A stretch of DNA of 64,000 nucleotides from Asterias rubens (Eukaryota > Echinodermata > Asteroidea > Forcipulatida > Asteriidae), in contig NC_047078.1 in NCBI RefSeq assembly GCF_902459465.1, positions 964,191 to 1,028,190 of the forward strand. The letters are read 5' to 3'. The translations under genes and the position numbers were made by a program. The notes beneath the pieces are model-generated. The model searched no databases, was not told where the DNA came from, and worked only from the letters and a program-made list of their open reading frames with translations. Positions 34,495 through 46,100 of the stretch are shown one piece after another. Each line of letters begins with the position of its first letter. Position 1 is the first letter of the stretch.

Positions 34495-34580
34495 TCTTGT
34501 CCATCCATCTGTATGACGTCCGACGCATAAAAGGCGATAAGCCAGTGCATCAGACCGATGAAAAACCTCTGGTGTCAAAT
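34495..34580 (+). promoter_or_regulatory. SELENOS: Candidate SECIS element (form 2) of SELENOS
   Basis: Core: 5' ATGAC (34513-34517) opposite 3' CGAT (34556-34559) gives the SECIS quartet U-U, G-A, A-G and one non-standard pair. Above it, GTCCGACGCAT pairs with GTGCATCAGAC through nine pairs interrupted by two C-A mismatches. The 12 nt between ATGA and AAAA fits the usual spacing. The apical loop has AAAA followed by a mini-hairpin, GGC-GATAA-GCC, as in form 2 SECIS. It lies about 760 nt after the TGA and about 50 nt before AATAAA. The lower stem (helix I) is weak by eye, so this needs a SECIS search to confirm. Confidence 0.6.
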
Positions 34581-34610
34581 ATTATCTCTTTTCAAAAATA
34601 ACTTATAATT

Positions 34611-34616
34611 AATAAA
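34611..34616 (+). terminator. SELENOS: Polyadenylation signal of SELENOS
   Basis: Canonical AATAAA followed by a mixed GT-containing stretch (AAAAGTGTACAAAAGG). It is the first AATAAA after the candidate SECIS; an earlier AATAAATGAG near 34090 would produce a transcript without the SECIS. Confidence 0.6.
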
Positions 34617-34689
34617 GAAAAGTGTACAAAAGGTTTACATAATGGGTAGAATGTACTGTAGATAGCTAGTGGCATTAAACTTCAATCCA

Positions 34690-35205
34690 GTGCCCAATTT
34701 CATAGAGCTGCTTAAAGGAACGTTGCAGAATTGGTAAGAAACAAAATCATGAAGATCACAGATTTACATCAAACTTACACGGTCATGATGATAGTAGAAA
34801 ACATCCCTTGAAATATATAAGACTGAAATGTCATATTTGGTGAGAAATTAATAATCTAATTTCACGTTTGGAGTTTATCGCTCACTAAGCATTTTATTCA
34901 TTTTTTTTCTTCCATCGATGTCATGCAAAATGTGTAATCGGTGTTTCACTATTCTCTCGTGACCCAGATGGCTGAACAATCTCAAACTTCTACAGGTTAG
35001 TCATTTTATGTATGTGGTGGATTACATAAAGTGCTTACACTGCCAGCAACTGTTTTGTAGCAAAACCAATTCTGTAATGTTCCTTTAAGCACAAAGAGTA
35101 GCTAAGCATGATGTCACAAGTACAGTTTGTGACTGGTATCTTGCTCATTTTTGCTGAGCAGAATTTTTTTTAGCAATATTTTCTGCTTAAGCAGCTCTTT
35201 GAAGT
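34690..35205. repeat. GGGCCCAATTTCATAG-type MITE with another MITE nested in it
   Basis: The outer element begins AGTGCCCAATTTCATAGAGC and resumes after 35093 with GCACAAAGAGTAGCTAAGCA, ending GCTTAAGCAGCTCTTTGAAG. The host site GCTGCTTAAGCAC is split exactly at TTAA. Confidence 0.8.
34711..35093. mobile_element. ~380-bp TTAA-target MITE nested in the outer element
   Basis: Ends TTAAAGGAACGTTGCAGAAT and AATTCTGTAATGTTCCTTTAA are inverted repeats, with TTAA present at both junctions and restored in the host consensus. Related partial copies lie at 11150-11450 and 28800-29092. TTAA duplication is typical of the piggyBac superfamily; no transposase is present. Confidence 0.8.
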
Positions 35206-36536
35206 TTATTACCATTGCCCAATCAATGTGACTCCCTTTGAGCGGGCTGCACTCCTGCGGGGCCCAATTTCATGACTCTGCTACCTGCGGAATTCTGCGC
35301 TTATGATCACCTTTCACCGCTTGCACGGCAAGCACTCAAATATCTGCGGTGAGCGTATTGAATACGCACACAAGCCAAAATTCCCTGCTAATCTGTGATA
35401 TACGCTTGACGTAAGGGCCGATTCTTTGCTTACGGTAAGCAGCGCCATGAAATTGGGCCCTGGGGTGGTTACTTATACTATTATAATTTAAATTTTTAAA
35501 ATATTATTATTGTTTATTCGCCAACATTGATCAGGGGTCGGGAAAACCCCTGAAGTTTTTGAAATTTTTACAAGTGATGAAGTTTTTACATGTGAGTGCA
35601 TTTTTTTATTTAGGCAAAAATACTTCATCAGATATCCAAAAATAATTTGTCCAATTAGCTGTTCTGTTCATCAGGAACAACTTCATTTAAGAGGGAAATA
35701 GTCCACTGTGGTTTTAGTTTGAACTTCATGACCACAGGCTTGGGATTTCATCGTTGAGAGGGCAAGGTAATTTTTATTTTGCAAAAAGAACTTTCATAGG
35801 AAAATCTATGGGAATTTTGTTGAAGGCCTAGGCTAAGACGGGGAAACAAAGGCCAAGACAAGGGGCAACAAAGGTCAACAAAGGTCATGACCCCTGTGTC
35901 CTTCGTGTAGTTCCAGGCCAGTAATAAGTAAGGTTTCAGACTATAGTTAAAGCCATTATGCACTTTCGGAACAGAAAACAAAATAAAAGTTCACAGATTT
36001 ACAAATAACTTACAGGGTTTACAGAAGGTAATGGTGAAAGACTTCTCTTGAAATATTATTCCATGAAATGCTTTACTATTTGAGAAAACATTAAAACAAT
36101 TATCAATTCTCGATAGCGAGAATTATTTTAAACACATGTCATGACACAGCGAAACATGCGGAAACAAGGGTGGGTTTTCCCGTTATTTTCTCCCGACTCT
36201 GATGACCGATTGAGCCTAAATTTTCACAGGTTTGTTATTTTATATATAAGTTGTGATACACGAAGTGTGGGCCTTTGGACAACACTGTTTACCGAAAGTT
36301 TCCAATGGCTTTAAGCAATGACAGTGTTTATCCTTGCCAATTATATACAGTGGACTCTCATTATAACAAGATCGCTGGGACCAGCCAAATTACCTCTTTT
36401 TAAAAGGAACGTTGTTATAAGAGGACAACAAAACAAAGAAACACAAAGCAGAAATGAGATTCAGGACTTGAGAATGTTCTCTTTATGAGCAGACCATCTT
36501 TAGTGCTCTTTATATTGAGGGTGGACTGCAACACCT

Positions 36537-36871
36537 TTAAAGACACTGGACACTATTGGTAAATGTCAAAGACCAGTCTTCTCGCTTGATGTATCTCAAC
36601 ATATGCCCAAAATAACACACCTGTGAAAATTTGAACTCAATTGGTTGTTGAAGTTGCAAGATAATAATGGAAAAAAAAACACCCTTGTCACACGACACAG
36701 TTGTGTGCTTTCAGATGCTTGATTTCGGGACTTCAAAATCAAATTTAAATATATTATTGGAAAATTACTTCTTTCTCAACAACTATGTTACTTCAGAGGG
36801 AGACGTTTCTAAGTAAGGTTTTATGCTAAAAATTATTTTGAGTAATAACCAATAGTGTCCAGTGCCTTTAA
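36537..36871 (-). repeat. MITE, family A
   Basis: Reverse orientation relative to the copies in the duplication: starts TTAAAGACACTGGACACTAT and ends GTGTCCAGTGCCTTTAA, with TTAA at both ends. The middle is shortened. Confidence 0.85.
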
Positions 36872-38021
36872 AGCTATTTCACAAGTTCTGAGAAGTGTCA
36901 GACTGAGGGGTGTCATATTTAAGATAATTATTTGTTAAAACTAAACATTCTGATAAAAATAAAACCATTCTCATCTGTGGAGTCATACAATTCTAATCCT
37001 TTTCAGATTGATTTTTATTCAGGATTGACAATAGCGCTTGATTTTTTAAAATCAAGTAAATCTAACAACATTTTATTTTGCCATCCAACTATTATTTTAG
37101 GCCTTTGGAAAGCAAGAAATAAGTGTGAAGAGCTAATTTTGCACATGAGCATGGCCCAGATTCAAGAAGCTGCTTAAGCAGAAAATACTGCTTAAAAATG
37201 TGTTGCAAAGCGTAAATGAGCAGGATACCAGCCATAAACTGAAGTTGGACATTATATTTTGGGTGGTAACTTTGATCTACTAAGCATAATTTTGTTGTGC
37301 TTAGCTACTTTTGAAGCAGCTCTGTGGAATTCGGCAAGGTGGGCTGAAGTATCCTAAAGTGATTTCTTGCAACGCAATCCAGCTTAATATGAGTGTGCAG
37401 TTTTTACAATTCCAACACCCCTACTACAAATGGAAGATCTAAATAACTTACATATTCATCATTTTTACATGAATAATGCATTAGTAGTATGCAAAACAAA
37501 ACAACATCCCATAACATACAATGCATCCATAATAATTATAAAAATACATGTACAAAAAAAAAAAAAAAAAAACTCTTGGAAGCTTAAAACTGTTAATAAA
37601 TGACATTTTATGTAAACAAATATTCAAGTCTTATTTTACAAACAGAAACAAGCAAAATGTGTATCAGAACACTTCATAATAGACAAATAAAACCCCAAAC
37701 AATATTCCGCAATCAAAAATCTATGTCATATTATTCCATTCTTGCTCATCTAAATTTACACAAATTGATTGACAACTGTAAAGTTGCTAATTTTTAAAAT
37801 GTTGATCAAATTAGAAATGCATTTTCCACAAGTTCTACATACAATATAAACCGTATAAGGCTTGTCCACTATAAGGGATGAACAATATTTCAGACTTTTG
37901 TGCGAATTCACACTTTTTTAAGTCTTCCTGGTAAACACAAAATGCTGTGTTTTTCTTCATGGTAAATAGATCATGTCCTTTGATCTACTTCCAAAAGCTC
38001 CTTGGAATCTATAACACCAGG

Positions 38022-38273
38022 GCCCAATTTCATAGAGCTGCTAAGCACAAAAATTTGCTTAGCATGAAATTTTTGCCTTGATGAAAACAGGATTAACCAA
38101 ATTCCTACGTGATTTTCAGAATAAGCAAACACTGAAAATCACATAGTTGAATACAAGTAATGGGCATTATGCAACAAATGGAAATTTGGTTGGTAATCCT
38201 ATTTTTGTCAAGGAAGAAATTTCATGCTAAGCAAATTTTTGTGCTTAGCAGCTCTACGAAATTGGGCCCTGGG
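38022..38273. repeat. GGGCCCAATTTCATAGAG MITE, intact
   Basis: About 250 bp: GGGCCCAATTTCATAGAGCT at the left and GCTCTACGAAATTGGGCCC at the right, with CACAAAAATTTGCTTAGCAT inverted as AAGCAAATTTTTGTGCTTAG. Same family as 32094-32335. Confidence 0.85.
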
Positions 38274-38570
38274 GTTTTTATAAGGTGGAAATGCCATCAT
38301 TTCAATTTCACAGGCCTTGAGCCTCACTCTTGAGGGGCACAGCAATTTTCCACTGGTAAGGGACATGCTAGGAGGAAAATGTAAACTTGTATTGGAACTT
38401 TGCAAGGGCACAGCAGCAAAAGCAAAGGGCACCTCGGCAATTGCCGTGTGTGCCGTGGGTTATTTCACAGAATATACATGTAATAATAATAATTTGGGGG
38501 GGGGGGGAGGGGGGTTATCATCCCTACTTGCTGCTGAGAAGCTGAATTGCCAAGGGATCTGGTAGAAGGC

Positions 38571-38736
38571 GTTGGATGTCAGCCACATACCCTACCTCAT
38601 ACATATATATGACCACAGTAAAGGGGGTATCCCTGTTTCAGCCCCAGGAAACTTTGGATGCCAGCCACATACCCTACCTCATACATATATATGACCACAG
38701 TAAAGGGGGTATCCCTGTTTTAGCCCCAGGAAAACA
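38571..38736. repeat. ~82-bp tandem duplication (2 copies)
   Basis: The sequence around GCCACATACCCTACCTCATA...GGGGGTATCCCTGTTT...AGCCCCAGGAAA is repeated twice in a row with only a few differences. Confidence 0.85.
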
Positions 38737-40181
38737 TGTAGGTGGCAACGACCCCTGGCCCAACAAAAATTATAGGCCACACATTGAAGTGGCCTTCAGG
38801 CCTTGTGTGTCTGGTGACTTGCATAGAAAAACAAAAATTTGATTTTTCCAAGGAAGAAAACCTGGTTCGATTCGATTAGAGGCTTTCTATCCCCAGCAAA
38901 CTTTGAATGCGGCAGCCTTGATCAAGGCGCTACAGCCAGCCGCGACCTGCATATTAACCCGAGTACCCACTGAATTCCGCCAGCGCACATGCCCCCGGCC
39001 CCATACATAACACAAAGCGTGCATATAATACGTAAACAGCTTATGTGTGTACCATCTGTACGGTACACTTACTGGGGTCGATTTCACAAAGAGTCAGGAC
39101 ATGTCCTACATTAGGACTAGTCCTAGGAGATATACAAATTGCATGGATAGTCCTAAGTTAGGACAAGTAACTCGCCCTAACTCGAGATAAGACTAATCCC
39201 AACTCTTTGTAAAATCCACCCCTGTACATGAGTACTTTGTTGTTTGAGCCAAGTGTACGAGGTTGAAAGTAGAAAGATACGACCGCACTCACGACTTCGC
39301 TATACTGTTTTTGCTGTACATTGTACTGTACATACAATGTATACGTTGATCGTGTGTGCACAGCGTGCAGACTGCTGAATCGTGCCGCACCAGGCTGGGG
39401 CACACTACGCCAACAGCCTTGAGTCAAGGCTATGAATGCAGCTACATTTTTATGGCTGCAGGTAGGAGCCACATTTATGACCATAGCTCAACCATGGATT
39501 GCAAAGGGCACATCTGTTGGAAAATCTTTAAGTCAATGGGAAACTTTTGGAGGACACCAAGGCTAAGACAGTCCTTGAACGTTTCTCTTGAAGGGGCAAG
39601 TGAATTCCCTCTGGTATGGGGCACCTCTACATAAATTTGTATCTTCCAGTACGTGCTAATCCACCAATCATAAAAACATACTACGACCTCTGTTCTATAT
39701 CCTTCTTCCTCTGTTTTTATTACACAGTGCGTATTGTGAAATAATGTCATTTTGTCACGCTCGGTATCACACAGTGAAAAAATTACATTCTAAACTTTGT
39801 GCGCGTGAATGCTGTTCGTCGTGAAATAACGTTCTGAAATTTTAAACTTTGCGCGTTGCACGTGAGACTGGAAGATAAATTCGTTATCACACGCACGCTC
39901 GTGAAATACGATTTTTTTTTTTTCCCGTATTCCACTCGCGCTTGTGTGATAACTTATAATATTGGAAGTTTGCTAAGGACACAACACTAAAAGCACAGGG
40001 CATCACGGCAATTGCTGTAATTATTACAAGGCCTGCTAAGAGCCAGGGGCAACGGAGACCATGGCCTCTTTGGCCTGCGTGTAATTCCAGGTCTGCTTTG
40101 TTCAATTTGATTAGAGGCTTTTCAATCCGCTGCAAACTTTGAAAAGTGCTTAATATAAACAAGAATTCTTTACAAGTTAAT

Positions 40182-43100
40182 TTATTTTCTCTTCTTTGGA
40201 GGTAATCTATCACTCTTCTTCCTCTTCCTTTCTTTCTTGGGCGTTGAGACGTCAGAGACCTTATCCTCTGTCTTAGCCACATCCTTCTCGGCCTCAACTA
40301 AGTCCATTTTCTCCTCATCACGATCGAGCGTCTTAGGTAATTCATCAACCATCTCTGCCGTCTTGACTGTTCCTCCTTTTCCAACGACATCATTTTTATG
40401 ACTTAATGAGAGTGGGTTTGCCATTGCATCTCCGTTTGGTATTGACCGTTGTTCTGGTTTAAGTTCATCTTTTACTTTATCGGCGAGAATAGGCGCCGTA
40501 GAGGTCTGTCCGTTCGTCACCACCTCCTTTTTCTGCTTCACTATGACAACCGCATCTTTTGTTTTGCCTTTGGTGAGATCCATCGGCTCAGACTGATCAA
40601 CGGTGGCGCTTCCAGAGTCGTGAAGTTTCGGTATGCTTTGTGGCAACGCGGCTCCTGCTTCAAGATTAATTTTCATTTTTTTATTATGTGTCATTTTATC
40701 ACCCCTAGGAGACGGTGTCTTGCTATGTCTCTCTTGCTGGTCTTTCTCATTTTGCTCAAGAAAACGGCGTTTCACAGACTTCGGCTCGACGATTACCGAC
40801 ACCCGATGACTCGTTGGTACGACCGCGTCTGACTCGTCCTGACTCATACCTGAGCCGTCACTCGCGACACTGCTACTCGCGGTGGTTGTCGGCGTCCCCG
40901 GATTACTTGAAGATGCTTCGTTCTTAGCGGCGTTGGAACCTCTACGAGATCCTTTATCTTTGCGTGTCGCTCGGGGCTTCTTGCCTGTGTTATCTCCGTG
41001 TTTCCCCAAGGGCAAGGCAGTCTGGGACATTACTTGATAGTTTTGGGAGGGTGTGGGGGAGGGTTTGAGGGCCATCCCGTTGGTCATGGGGTGTGGATGG
41101 GAGCTTGGTGAAGAGTAGTGCGGATTTGAACCCACGGAGGGACTGGATGAGACGCCTCTCAGGATATTTGACATCTGCTGGAAAGATAAATAAAAGAAAC
41201 ATTTTCAAAAACGCTGTTATGTTGAATGTTTGGTGGGGTTCTTTGAATGTGAATATTGGAGACCGGTACACTAGGTAACAAAAAGCTTGTCCAACCTTTG
41301 AAAATGTAATTTTTTTTATTTTAATATTATTGTATGTTTCTTCAACATGAGTTAGGTTTTTGTTTCCATGTTATCCTCAAAATAATACTTGACATACATC
41401 AGTTTGATTCCACAAGATTACCTCACTATTGTGTGACGAAATCGACATTACAATTCCTTTAAAAACAAAATCACCCCTTTTGGTCGGTTAATTAAAACAA
41501 AAAATCCAATGTATGGCTTTAAAGACTTAATGCTTACATTGTTGTCCTGCGCTACCATCCCCGGCGTGTCTTTGTGCGTATTCCTCAAGCTCATGTCCGC
41601 ACCGTATCGCATCAGGAGTCGCACGATCTCCGTGAACCCTCGCCCGGTTGCAACATGGAGGGCAGTATTACCAGAATATGACTGCATATTGACCTGTGCT
41701 CCCGCACACAGGAGTATCTGCACATGCTCAGGATCCTGATTGGTGACAGCGTGGAAAAGTGGTGTCCAACCACTTTTAGCGTCCTGGAAAAAAATCATAT
41801 TCATTATGATAGAGCACGAACGCTTTTAGTGTTCTGGAAAAAATATATATTAACCGCTCACAAAAAGTTAACAATCTTTTTTTAATCAAGAATATTGTTA
41901 TCATTTATAACTCTGTTTGTATTAAGTTATACGTCAATGCAAAAGCTGAGGTGTTCCTCTTTAAAATGATACCACGTTATAAATATGATATCACATTATG
42001 AAAACGATATCACATTATGAAATGATGACATGTTGCTGACATTGGCTACATGAATGACAATGAGGCAAAGTCACGAATCAAATGTGCCAAAATTATCGTT
42101 ATCTGTACTAAACAGTCAATAGGTAATTATCAATAATCAAACCGGTCAAGCTTCAGAACCATGAATGGTTTACACAAAGATTTGCACCAGTGAGAACACC
42201 GCACACAATTACCCCCCCCCCCCCCATCTCTTGAAAACACCTTGTTTGGGTATTTGCAAGACTTGTTACTGAACTTCTTGTCTCGATGTAAAGTGGATTA
42301 AGATGCCCTGCTTGCTTGCTTGAACTGCAGTGTCAATTGTTTGTTGATACAGTAAGACAAAATTGCAAATGTTACCACATTTGATTTGTGACTCTGTCTC
42401 TTTCTCACTCATGTGGCCAAGTCCAGCAACATGTCATCATTGTAAATGTGGTATCAGTTTAAAGAGGAACACTTCAGCTTTGCGTTGATATTTAACTTAA
42501 TACAAAGAGAGTAATAAATAATAAAATATACCTGATTAAAAAAGAGTTTCATAACTTCTTGTGAACAGTTTATATTCAGACAAGAATAAGTTCCATGCTT
42601 CTCCTTAATGAACCCAAGTCTCAACAACCCTCCTGAGGTCTTTTTCTTCAGCTGCGCCACGCATCTGGAACTCTCTACCACTTAATCTTAGATCTTGCTT
42701 TTGCACCACAAAATTCAAATCTCTTCTCAAAACTTATCTAATGTCAGTGGTTTTCAAGGACTAATTTTGTTATATGTCTGTTTAGTTTCATTTTGATTTA
42801 GTATTTGGTTTTTAACAACACCTTAAACAACCAGCAGGGTGGATATTTACACATCTTTTATTATTATTAAGTTAGCGATTGAAAGAGACCAGGGCCCAAT
42901 TTCATAGCGCTGCTTAACGGTAAGCAAATTCGCGTGCTTACTGAAGCAGAAAAATGTGCTTAAGCCTTAGCGTATTTCACGGGTTAGCAGAAAAATTGGG
43001 TGGCCATATTGCGTGTTTACCGAGGATTTTCATTGTGAAGTCATTTATTTTTGTGCGGTAAGCACCGGAAGGTTAGCATGCCTTTCATGTGCTTACGGTT

Positions 43101-46100
43101 AGCAGCACTATGAAATAGAAATTGCACAGTAAGCACAAAATCGCACGCGTGTACGCGCTGTGCGTGACTTTCAGCCAATGGTAGCTCTTCACGCGTGCAC
43201 AATTCATCAAATATGGCGGCCGATGACGCCTTTTGCAATCCATCTATACATGAAATGAGATCGGTATGCATTCCCCAATAATAAGCAATCGGTAGCAACC
43301 TGCTGCACTAACTTCCTGATCAGAATTGTCAAGTTTTTAGTATCCGCTTCAAGTGAGAACTACAATGACCACACAATGACATTAACTTGAATCTTTCATT
43401 GTGTTTGATAGTAGCCTTTTACAGATGTATTGTTGAACAAGGAAGTTCTTTTTAAGGTGACCTGGGCCCAATTTAACAAAGCTTTTTAAGGATTTGAGTA
43501 CCTTTTCAAAATGTCCATAGATTTACATTAAACTTACAGGGTTTGAAGATAATGATAGCGGAAAGCTTCCCTTCAAATATTACTTACTGAGGTGCTTTGG
43601 TTTTTGAGAAATGAGTAAAACAATGTTATGAAAATATGTTTGTAAATGATTAAAATAATTTTCATGACATTGTTTTACTCATTTCCCCAAAACTACAGCA
43701 CGTAATATTTTCAGGGAAGCTTTCTACTATCATTATCTTCAAGTTTAGTGTAAATCTGTGGACATTGTGGTTTTTGTCCGTCAAAAGTTACATAGACCCT
43801 TTAAGCAGATAACTCTTCTTGAAAATTTCTTTGCTAAGCAAAGATTAAGTGAGGCACCAGTCACAACAATGTAAACTTGATGTAATTTTGGCTGGTTAAC
43901 TGTTTCCGTTTAGCAATACTTTTTCCATGCTTAGCAAGTTTTTGAAATTCAGCCATGGGCTCAGTTTCATAAAGCTGCTCATATATGCATTAAATAGTTC
44001 CTAACAATTTCTTGCTAAACAATATTTTGACTGGTGAACTTATTCTGGTAAGCAATATTTTTATTGAGCTTAGGAGCTGTTTGTGTTTAAGCAGCTCTAT
44101 GAACATGGGCATTGGCAGTATGAAATTGTCTTTTGAAGCAGAGAGTTCATGTGTCAATGTATTTTTTCTCTTATTTTAAACAAAATTGTTTAAATCTTCA
44201 TTGAATGCAATTCGGTCTGAATTTTGAATTTACAAATTACAAGGAATGTACAAAATGTACTCATGTGCATTGGTTGCCACTTGCAACCCCCATTTGTACT
44301 TAATTAATTTTATAAGCTTTACTTATTTACTTGTAATCAATATTCTTGTACTTTTGTTGTTGTACCAATGGAAATAAAACAAACAAACAAACAAACAAAC
44401 ACCCCAACAAACAAACAAACAAACAAACAAACTAACTCACCACAGCATTAGTGTTTGCACCACCATCTATAAGCACTTTGGACAGATGTAACAAGTTGTG
44501 CTTCACTGATATGTGTAGTGGACCTAAACCTGTACAGACAACAAATAATAACATTAGATTTTAATAAATAAAATAAATAAAAAAATCTTATGAGATATCG
44601 CCGAACATAAGTGTCTTGCTCAAGTGCACAAGTGTAATGACCTAGGTTCGAACCCACACTCTGCTGCTGACAACACTTGGGTCTTATGAAGTGAACTATA
44701 TCGACAAGCCACAAAATAAATAAAAATAACATAACGACCAAGATTCGCAAACGGTATTGTTATAAGAAATGTTAAGAATGTTGTTTTTCTTTTTGATGCA
44801 CTTATGTTATTCATAATTATAATTAATAACTTGACTCTCATGATGAATTTAGCAGAAGTTCTTTTGATATCATTTAAAAAAATTTAGGTGCAAACCACAA
44901 CACCTTAAGAAACCCAGATTTTAATAACAATTCTTTGTAACATATCCTTGTAGCTAGAACAAGGTGATTTACAACCTTATTATTGCTGTTCGTCAAGCAT
45001 ACTGGTCGATCATTCCTCCGACTTTCTCAACTCCCTGGGACATGTGGAAATACAGCCACATGGTACAGACCCCCTTAGTGCCGAATTAACAATGTGGTAC
45101 ACACCCTTTATTAAAGGCAGTGGACACTATTGGTAATTACTCAAAATATTGATTAGCATAAAACCTTTCTTGGTGACGAGTAATGGGGAGAGGTTGATGG
45201 TATAAAACATTGTGAGAAACGGCTCCCTCTGAAGTGCCATAGTTTTCAAGAAAGAAGTAATTTTCCACGAATTTGATTTCGAGACTCAGGTTTCGAACTT
45301 GAGGTCTCGAAATCAACCATCTAAACGCACACAACTTCGCGTGACAAGGGTGTTTTTTCTTTCATTATTATTTCGCAAGTTCGATGACCGATTGAGCTCA
45401 AATTTTCACAGGTTTGTTATTTTATGGATATGTTGAGATACACCAACTGTGAAGCCTAGTCTTTGATAATTACCAATAGTGTCCATTGCCTTTAAACAAT
45501 TTCATTTTAGAAATGAAAGGAAGAAAAATATAAAATATGCTCTCAGTTTTGGAGACCAACTGAGACCGCTTTTGAAGCTCTATCAAAACAAAAAGACTCT
45601 AGGAGTCCTAGATTTCATAAACCCATTCTACACCAGAACTCAACAACACACCTCAGCCCATTGTGAAATCACTGCACTACCTTGCTCAATTTCCGTGGGA
45701 ACTTCCCCAAACGAAACCCTATTCAAACATCCAAAGTCAACTCAAAAACAAAGGTCAAAGTTCCCCCTTCGTTTTCCATTCAAGGCCGACCAAAAAAATT
45801 CCCTCCTTGAAGTATTTGTGGCTTTTTCCGAGTACAGCAATCTCTATTGTGTCACATGGGGAAACCCCCGAATCAGGATCTAGGCTTGGATGGTTTATTT
45901 ATACAAGGGACTTGAATTCAATGGCAACCGATTACTAGAAGGGTATTCCCCCCTTCTTTGGAATCAGGTCACAATACATGCTTTTCATAACCACACCACA
46001 TGTATCTCACACACAAACACTATTAGTAATACGGTTAATACAACACGTACACACAGAACACGGATAGCCTGAGGAAGCCGTGTACCGGTTCAGAAGTTAT

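Larger units (their letters stand above)
33763..34635 (+). other. SELENOS: SELENOS 3' UTR
   Basis: Runs from the TAA to a canonical AATAAA at 34611-34616. It includes a TTTCACAAAGAGTT-family MITE (33834-33955) and the candidate SECIS near its distal end. The 84-codon ORF at 34118-34369 lies within this UTR and shows no recognisable domain. Confidence 0.6.
34640..40181. other. Intergenic region between SELENOS and the BCL3-like gene
   Basis: Tail-to-tail interval made largely of repeats: nested MITEs (34690-35205), a GGGCCC element near 35260-35461, a copy of the 4160-4515 repeat near 35955-36315, MITE family A at 36537-36871, a GGGCCC-type element at 37150-37330 and another at 38022-38273, a ~82-bp tandem duplication at 38571-38736, and a TTTCACAAAGAGTT element near 39072-39225. 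No credible exon seen. Confidence 0.55.

Noticed and set aside
39887-40297. 136-codon minus-strand ORF overlapping the end of BCL3-like exon 7
   Set aside because: A different frame of the same exon end running into repeat sequence; the frame ending at 40182 is the one supported by splicing phase.
45479-45883. 134-codon plus-strand ORF inside a BCL3-like intron
   Set aside because: No recognisable domain, overlapped by another open frame, no splice or start context; possibly repeat-derived. Left unannotated for lack of evidence.
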